From an uncultured Micrococcaceae bacterium (GTDB lineage Bacteria; Actinomycetota; Actinomycetes; Actinomycetales; Micrococcaceae), in assembly GCA_937896705.1 (NCBI GenBank), contig CALBOC010000244.1, forward strand, positions 1 through 9,662: a DNA stretch of 9,662 nucleotides, written 5' to 3'. This document shows, one piece after another, positions 6,838 to 9,662 of this stretch. The position numbers and the translations under genes were made by a program. Positions within the stretch are counted from its first letter, which is position 1; each line of letters starts with the position of its first letter. The notes beneath the pieces were generated by a model, which worked only from the letters and a program-made list of their open reading frames with translations, did not search any database and was not told where the DNA came from.

Positions 6838-8218
6838 TGATGGGCCTTTCAGATGGATAACGATAAAACGTGGGTTTGTGTCGGGTCGCCAAACCAGCCG
6901 ACAACGTAATAATGCCAACGCGGCCAATAAACATCAGCCCGACCAGGATCCATTGACCAGCTTCCGGCGCGCTTGCCGTCAAACCGGTGGTCAACCCGAC
7001 CGTGCCAAACGCCGACAAGGCTTCAAAGGTGGTGGCGGCTAACCCCTGGCCGGTGACTGCCGTCAACGCGACCACCGCGGTCAGGACTAATAAGGCACCG
7101 GCGGTTACGACGGCAACAGCCACTCGCACCAGGGTGGTCGGGATTTCACGCTGATGCACTCGGATGTGTTCATCACCGCGGATCTCGGCGACGATGGCCA
7201 GCAGCAAGACGGCCAGAGTGGTGACCTTAATGCCCCCGGCGGTCGAACCGGCACCACCACCAATGAACATCAAGACACAGCTGACCACCAAGGTTTGGTC
7301 GGTCTGGTCCATCACGTCGTATGTACTGAAGCCACCAGACCGAGTCATCCCGGAGGCAAACAGGGCCTGGTGGAGTTTATCCCCGGTCCCCAACGAACCC
7401 AGTGTGGCGGGATTGGCCCACTCGAAGGCCGCTATTACCACCGCCCCACCCACGAGCAACACCGCAGTCACTTCGAGCGTGAGCCGGGTGTGCAGATTCA
7501 TGCGCGCCCGATAAAACACCATCCGATAAAGCATGTACACCACCGGAAAGCCCAGAGACCCGGCAAAAACTCCAACATTGATGGTCGTCATGACCACCGG
7601 ATGCTCCAAGCCGGTTACATCGAGGGTAAAGCCCGCATTAGCAAACGCCGAGACCGCGTAAAACACCGCATGAAAGACGCCCTGACCCGCACCGAGCTGC
7701 GAAACAAACACCGGGAGCATCACCGCAGCCAGCAGAGCTTCAATCGTGAAGGTAAAAATTACGACGGTGAGCACCAACGCCGGAACTTCACCGAGTTTTG
7801 ACACGCCCAACGATTCGGTCGATAACATCCTGGTGCGCAGACTCAGCCGTCGGGAGACCACCAGGGTCAGCCACGCGCCCAATGTCACAATCCCCAAACC
7901 ACCCACCTGGATGGCCAGCAGAATAATCACGTGCCCGACAAACGAAAACTGCTCCGGGCCCACCGACGTTAACCCGGTGACGGTCACCGCCGAAGTCGCC
8001 ATCACCGCCGCGTCCACTAGCGCCAGCGCCTCCCCGTCGGCCGCCGCTACCGGTAGGGCCAGTAACCCGGTGAACCCACTGATGACCAGTGCGAACAGCG
8101 ATATCGCGGCGCGGCCAGGATGGCCGGTGAGCACATCGGCCAGTTTGCGTGCCACAGCCTGCCCACCACCGGGGGTGTGGTGCAGCCGAGCTCCGGGGGA
8201 CAGCCTTGAAGAGTTCAC
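6830..8218 (-). CDS. TrkH/KtrB-type potassium channel/transporter membrane subunit
   Basis: Integral membrane K+ uptake subunit (superfamily of K+ transporters) with four M1-P-M2 repeats. The 462 residues match KtrB length. The four selectivity-filter loops are visible, each with its glycine: TVTGL (Gly82), ANAGF (Gly196), RSGGF (Gly296) and GTVGL (Gly408). The gating-loop segment of the third repeat, FIGGGAGSTAGGIK, spans about 318-331, and the conserved pore arginine of the fourth repeat is in MFIGRVG (Arg433). About 38 polar residues precede the first membrane helix. The GTG start at 8218 has GAGGAAG 9 nt upstream. The gene is followed by its RCK partner with an 8-nt overlap. It is transcribed divergently from acuC. 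Ion specificity (K+ against mixed Na+/K+) is inferred from the family. No c-di-AMP riboswitch consensus was recognised in the short leader. Confidence 0.93.
   Translation of the reverse strand: MNSSRLSPGARLHHTPGGGQAVARKLADVLTGHPGRAAISLFALVISGFTGLLALPVAAADGEALALVDAAVMATSAVTVTGLTSVGPEQFSFVGHVIILLAIQVGGLGIVTLGAWLTLVVSRRLSLRTRMLSTESLGVSKLGEVPALVLTVVIFTFTIEALLAAVMLPVFVSQLGAGQGVFHAVFYAVSAFANAGFTLDVTGLEHPVVMTTINVGVFAGSLGFPVVYMLYRMVFYRARMNLHTRLTLEVTAVLLVGGAVVIAAFEWANPATLGSLGTGDKLHQALFASGMTRSGGFSTYDVMDQTDQTLVVSCVLMFIGGGAGSTAGGIKVTTLAVLLLAIVAEIRGDEHIRVHQREIPTTLVRVAVAVVTAGALLVLTAVVALTAVTGQGLAATTFEALSAFGTVGLTTGLTASAPEAGQWILVGLMFIGRVGIITLSAGLATRHKPTFYRYPSERPIIG
6845..6850 (-). promoter_or_regulatory. Ribosome binding site deciding the TTG start of the TrkA gene
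   Basis: On the minus strand GAAAGG sits 7 nt before TTG 6837-6835, inside the last codons of trkH. It is the main argument for the TTG start over the distant in-frame ATG at 6927. Confidence 0.7.
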
Positions 8219-8227
8219 TGGTTATAT

Positions 8228-8234
8228 CTTCCTC
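8228..8234 (-). promoter_or_regulatory. Ribosome binding site for trkH
   Basis: On the minus strand GAGGAAG lies 9 nt before the GTG at 8218. It supports the GTG start and implies trkH has a real 5' leader, unlike acuC on the other side. Confidence 0.7.
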
Positions 8235-8285
8235 GTTTCCTGCCGCGACCACCACCCGCAGTGGGCCACGAAACCGCATGGCGAG

Positions 8286-8317
8286 CGTCATAATCCTTGG
8301 TATGTACCCGTATGACG
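8286..8317. repeat. 7-bp inverted repeat with 18-nt spacer in the trkH/acuC intergenic region
   Basis: CGTCATA at 8286-8292 is the exact reverse complement of TATGACG at 8311-8317. The repeat lies in the divergent promoter region, so it could be a two-half-site operator or a leader hairpin in the trkH mRNA. A perfect 7-bp pair in about 120 nt can also arise by chance, so function is an inference. Confidence 0.4.
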
Positions 8318-8328
8318 GTGCCACGCCC

Positions 8329-8334
8329 TACGCT
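8329..8334 (+). promoter_or_regulatory. Candidate -10 element for a leaderless acuC transcript
   Basis: TACGCT fits the actinobacterial TAnnnT -10 form and ends 5 nt before the GTG at 8340 and 8 nt before the ATG at 8343, so initiation would fall on or next to the start codon. No purine-rich ribosome binding site is present between it and the start. The -35 position has no good match. Confidence 0.4.
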
Positions 8335-8339
8335 AGTCG

Positions 8340-9581
8340 GTGATGGAAAACACAGCTGGACCTCGCAGTGCTCTGGTGTGGGATGACAAGTTTTTGAGCT
8401 ATCGCTTCTCAGATACCCACCCGATGAATCCGGTGCGCCTGAAATTAACGCACCGGTTAGCCAAAGAGCTCGGGGTGCTCGACCGCTCCAAGCTGGCGCA
8501 GGTCAAACCGCCCCTGGCCACCGACGCCCAGCTGGCCACCGTCCACTCGGTCGACTACATAGCCCAGGTCAAAGCCGCCTCGCGGGACGCCGCCTCTGGC
8601 GATGCAAGCGCGATCGCGTGTATTCCGCGAGTCTATGAGTCTGTCGGTTTGGGCACCGAAGACTGCCCCGTCTTTGCCGATCTGCACGAATCTTCGGCCC
8701 GCATTGCCGGCGGCACCCTGGCAGCCGGTCAGGCCGTCTGGACCGGAGAAGTCGACAAAGCCGTGAACTTCGCCGGAGGCATGCACCACGCGCAGCGCTC
8801 TGCCGCATCCGGGTTTTGTATTTACAACGATGCGGCACTAGCTATTCAGTGGATGCTGGACAATGGTGCGGAACGGGTTGCCTACGTGGATGTCGATGCG
8901 CACCACGGCGACGGGGTCGAACAGTTGTTTTGGAATGACCCGCGCGTCATGACCATCTCGGTGCATGAAACCGGACTGCTCCTGTTTCCCGGTACCGGTT
9001 TTGCCAAAGATATTGGCGGCCCGCAAGCCGAAGGCACCGCGATCAACGTCGCCGTGCCCGCGGCCACCGGAGACGCTGGTTTTCTGCGAGCTGTCCACGC
9101 GGTAGTACCGCAACTGCTCCGCGCCTTTGACCCACAACTGCTGGTCACCCAGCACGGAGTCGACGGCCACCGCCACGACCCGCTGGCCGATTTGAACCTG
9201 TCGGTTGACGGGCAGCGGCAGCTGATGTTGGACGCATCAGACTGGGCCGATGATTTCGCCGGTGGCAAATGGTTAGCGCTGGGTGGTGGGGGATACAGCA
9301 CGATGAAAGTTGTCCCGCGAGCTTGGGCGCACCTGGTCGGCATTGCGGCCGGCACGCCGATCCCGTTGCAGACCGAAACCCCGCAGGCTTGGCGCCAGCT
9401 CGTCGCCGATGAATTAGGCCTTGCCGTCGAGGATGTGGTGACCACCATGACCGATGACGCCGATGTGTGGTGGCGGTCCTGGGAGGTCGGATACGACCCG
9501 GCAGATCCGACCGATCAGTCCATCATGGCCACCCGAAAAGCGGTGTTCCCGTTCCACGGGTTGGACCCGTGGTTTGATTAG
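8340..9581 (+). CDS. acuC: Acetoin utilization protein AcuC (class I histone deacetylase fold)
   Basis: Zinc-dependent protein lysine deacetylase family; in Bacillus subtilis AcuC deacetylates and reactivates acetyl-CoA synthetase. The 413-residue protein keeps the full class I HDAC active site: the His149-His150 dyad (GGMHHAQ), zinc ligands Asp186 and His188 (DVDAHHGDG), third ligand Asp275 (HGVDGH), and Tyr319 (LGGGGYS) that polarises the substrate carbonyl. It ends in a Trp-rich tail usual for actinobacterial AcuC. The start is either GTG 8340 or the adjacent ATG 8343; neither has a Shine-Dalgarno site, and a -10-like TACGCT ends 5-8 nt upstream, suggesting a leaderless mRNA. It stands alone on the plus strand, divergent from trkH; acetyl-CoA synthetase and the AcuA acetyltransferase are not in the window, so the target is inferred from the family only. 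Confidence 0.93.
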   Translation: MMENTAGPRSALVWDDKFLSYRFSDTHPMNPVRLKLTHRLAKELGVLDRSKLAQVKPPLATDAQLATVHSVDYIAQVKAASRDAASGDASAIACIPRVYESVGLGTEDCPVFADLHESSARIAGGTLAAGQAVWTGEVDKAVNFAGGMHHAQRSAASGFCIYNDAALAIQWMLDNGAERVAYVDVDAHHGDGVEQLFWNDPRVMTISVHETGLLLFPGTGFAKDIGGPQAEGTAINVAVPAATGDAGFLRAVHAVVPQLLRAFDPQLLVTQHGVDGHRHDPLADLNLSVDGQRQLMLDASDWADDFAGGKWLALGGGGYSTMKVVPRAWAHLVGIAAGTPIPLQTETPQAWRQLVADELGLAVEDVVTTMTDDADVWWRSWEVGYDPADPTDQSIMATRKAVFPFHGLDPWFD

Positions 9582-9662
9582 TGACGTGTTGTAATCTGTT
9601 CCATGAGCTATTATTAATGGCTAATGGTGGTTGCCGCCTACACTTGAACTTCCCCTCAGGCG
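9582..9662. other. Region after acuC with no gene seen
   Basis: The 81 nt to the window edge carry no ORF of note and no strong terminator hairpin with a T run. The part from about 9587 to 9628 is distinctly richer in A/T than the coding DNA, which suggests a promoter or regulatory region for a gene beyond the window. It holds an imperfect palindrome and a short tandem repeat described separately. Confidence 0.5.
9607..9628. repeat. AT-rich imperfect palindrome plus short direct repeat
   Basis: GCTATTA-T-TAATGGC (9607-9621) is a 7-bp inverted repeat around one central base with a single mismatched pair. Its right arm TAATGGC is repeated directly as TAATGGT (9622-9628). The size suits a small repressor half-site pair, but it is short and may be chance. 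Confidence 0.3.

Larger units (their letters stand above)
8219..8339. promoter_or_regulatory. Divergent intergenic/promoter region between trkH and acuC
   Basis: The only sizeable gap between genes in the window (121 nt), so it must hold the promoters of the minus-strand potassium operon and of acuC unless transcripts start inside genes. It contains the trkH ribosome binding site, an inverted repeat (8286-8292 with 8311-8317) and a -10-like TACGCT just upstream of acuC. No convincing -35/-10 pair was found for trkH; weak TAnnnT candidates occur around the inverted repeat. Confidence 0.6.

Noticed and set aside
7154..7801. 215-codon plus-strand open frame opposite trkH
   Set aside because: Its translation is low-complexity, rich in His, Arg, Gly and Gln, as expected from the complement of a membrane-protein gene; trkH is unambiguous.
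7788..8324. 178-codon minus-strand frame starting upstream of trkH
   Set aside because: Mostly overlaps trkH in another frame and becomes Arg/Gly-rich noise; no domain and no good start context.
8219..8339. c-di-AMP (ydaO) or other riboswitch upstream of trkH
   Set aside because: The leader is short and no riboswitch consensus was recognised; the inverted repeat alone is not enough.
8882..9448. 188-codon minus-strand frame inside acuC
   Set aside because: Opposite the conserved zinc-site region of the deacetylase; Ser/Pro/Thr-rich composition is typical of antisense translation.

Overview
This is a compact chromosomal segment with no mobile DNA, from a moderately GC-rich (about 60% by eye) high-GC Gram-positive bacterium. 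Three things point to Actinobacteria: a topoisomerase I that ends in GR(Y/F)GPY repeats and a lysine tail instead of zinc fingers, frequent GTG/TTG starts with good Shine-Dalgarno sites, and the gene order ppx - TIM-barrel protein - proC, which resembles mycobacterial Rv0496/Rv0498/Rv0500. Base composition and protein style would fit Micrococcales (Micrococcaceae-like), but genus cannot be read from this window.

Layout. Positions 1-4737 hold a tightly packed plus-strand run: the 3' three quarters of topA (5' end cut by the window), a Ppx/GppA-family phosphatase, a xylose-isomerase-like TIM-barrel protein, and proC. The joints are a 3-nt gap, an 8-nt overlap and a 1-nt TAGTG overlap, so the genes are probably co-transcribed and translationally coupled. 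Positions 4734-8218 hold a minus-strand run read from right to left: a TrkH/KtrB-type potassium channel subunit, its TrkA/KtrA-type RCK regulatory subunit (TTG start overlapping the trkH stop), and, 34 nt further on, a phytoene-desaturase-like FAD oxidoreductase. The oxidoreductase and proC converge with overlapping stop codons. A 121-nt divergent intergenic region (8219-8339) separates trkH from an AcuC-type class I histone-deacetylase-fold protein on the plus strand (8340-9581). The last 81 nt are non-coding as far as can be seen and include a small AT-rich inverted repeat.

How the genes work together. TrkH and TrkA form one K+ uptake system. ProC makes the last step of proline synthesis. 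Ppx/GppA hydrolyses polyphosphate or pppGpp. K+ uptake and proline synthesis are both osmotic-adjustment functions and Ppx a stress-metabolism function, but they sit in different transcription units and a shared programme is only an inference. The TIM-barrel protein and the FAD oxidoreductase have clear folds and intact key residues but no assignable substrate.

Nothing here looks like a new defence, mobile or RNA-guided system. The points most worth a second look are the conserved but unexplained TIM-barrel gene between ppx and proC, the apparently leaderless acuC start, the inverted repeat in the divergent promoter region, and the zero-gap convergent junction.
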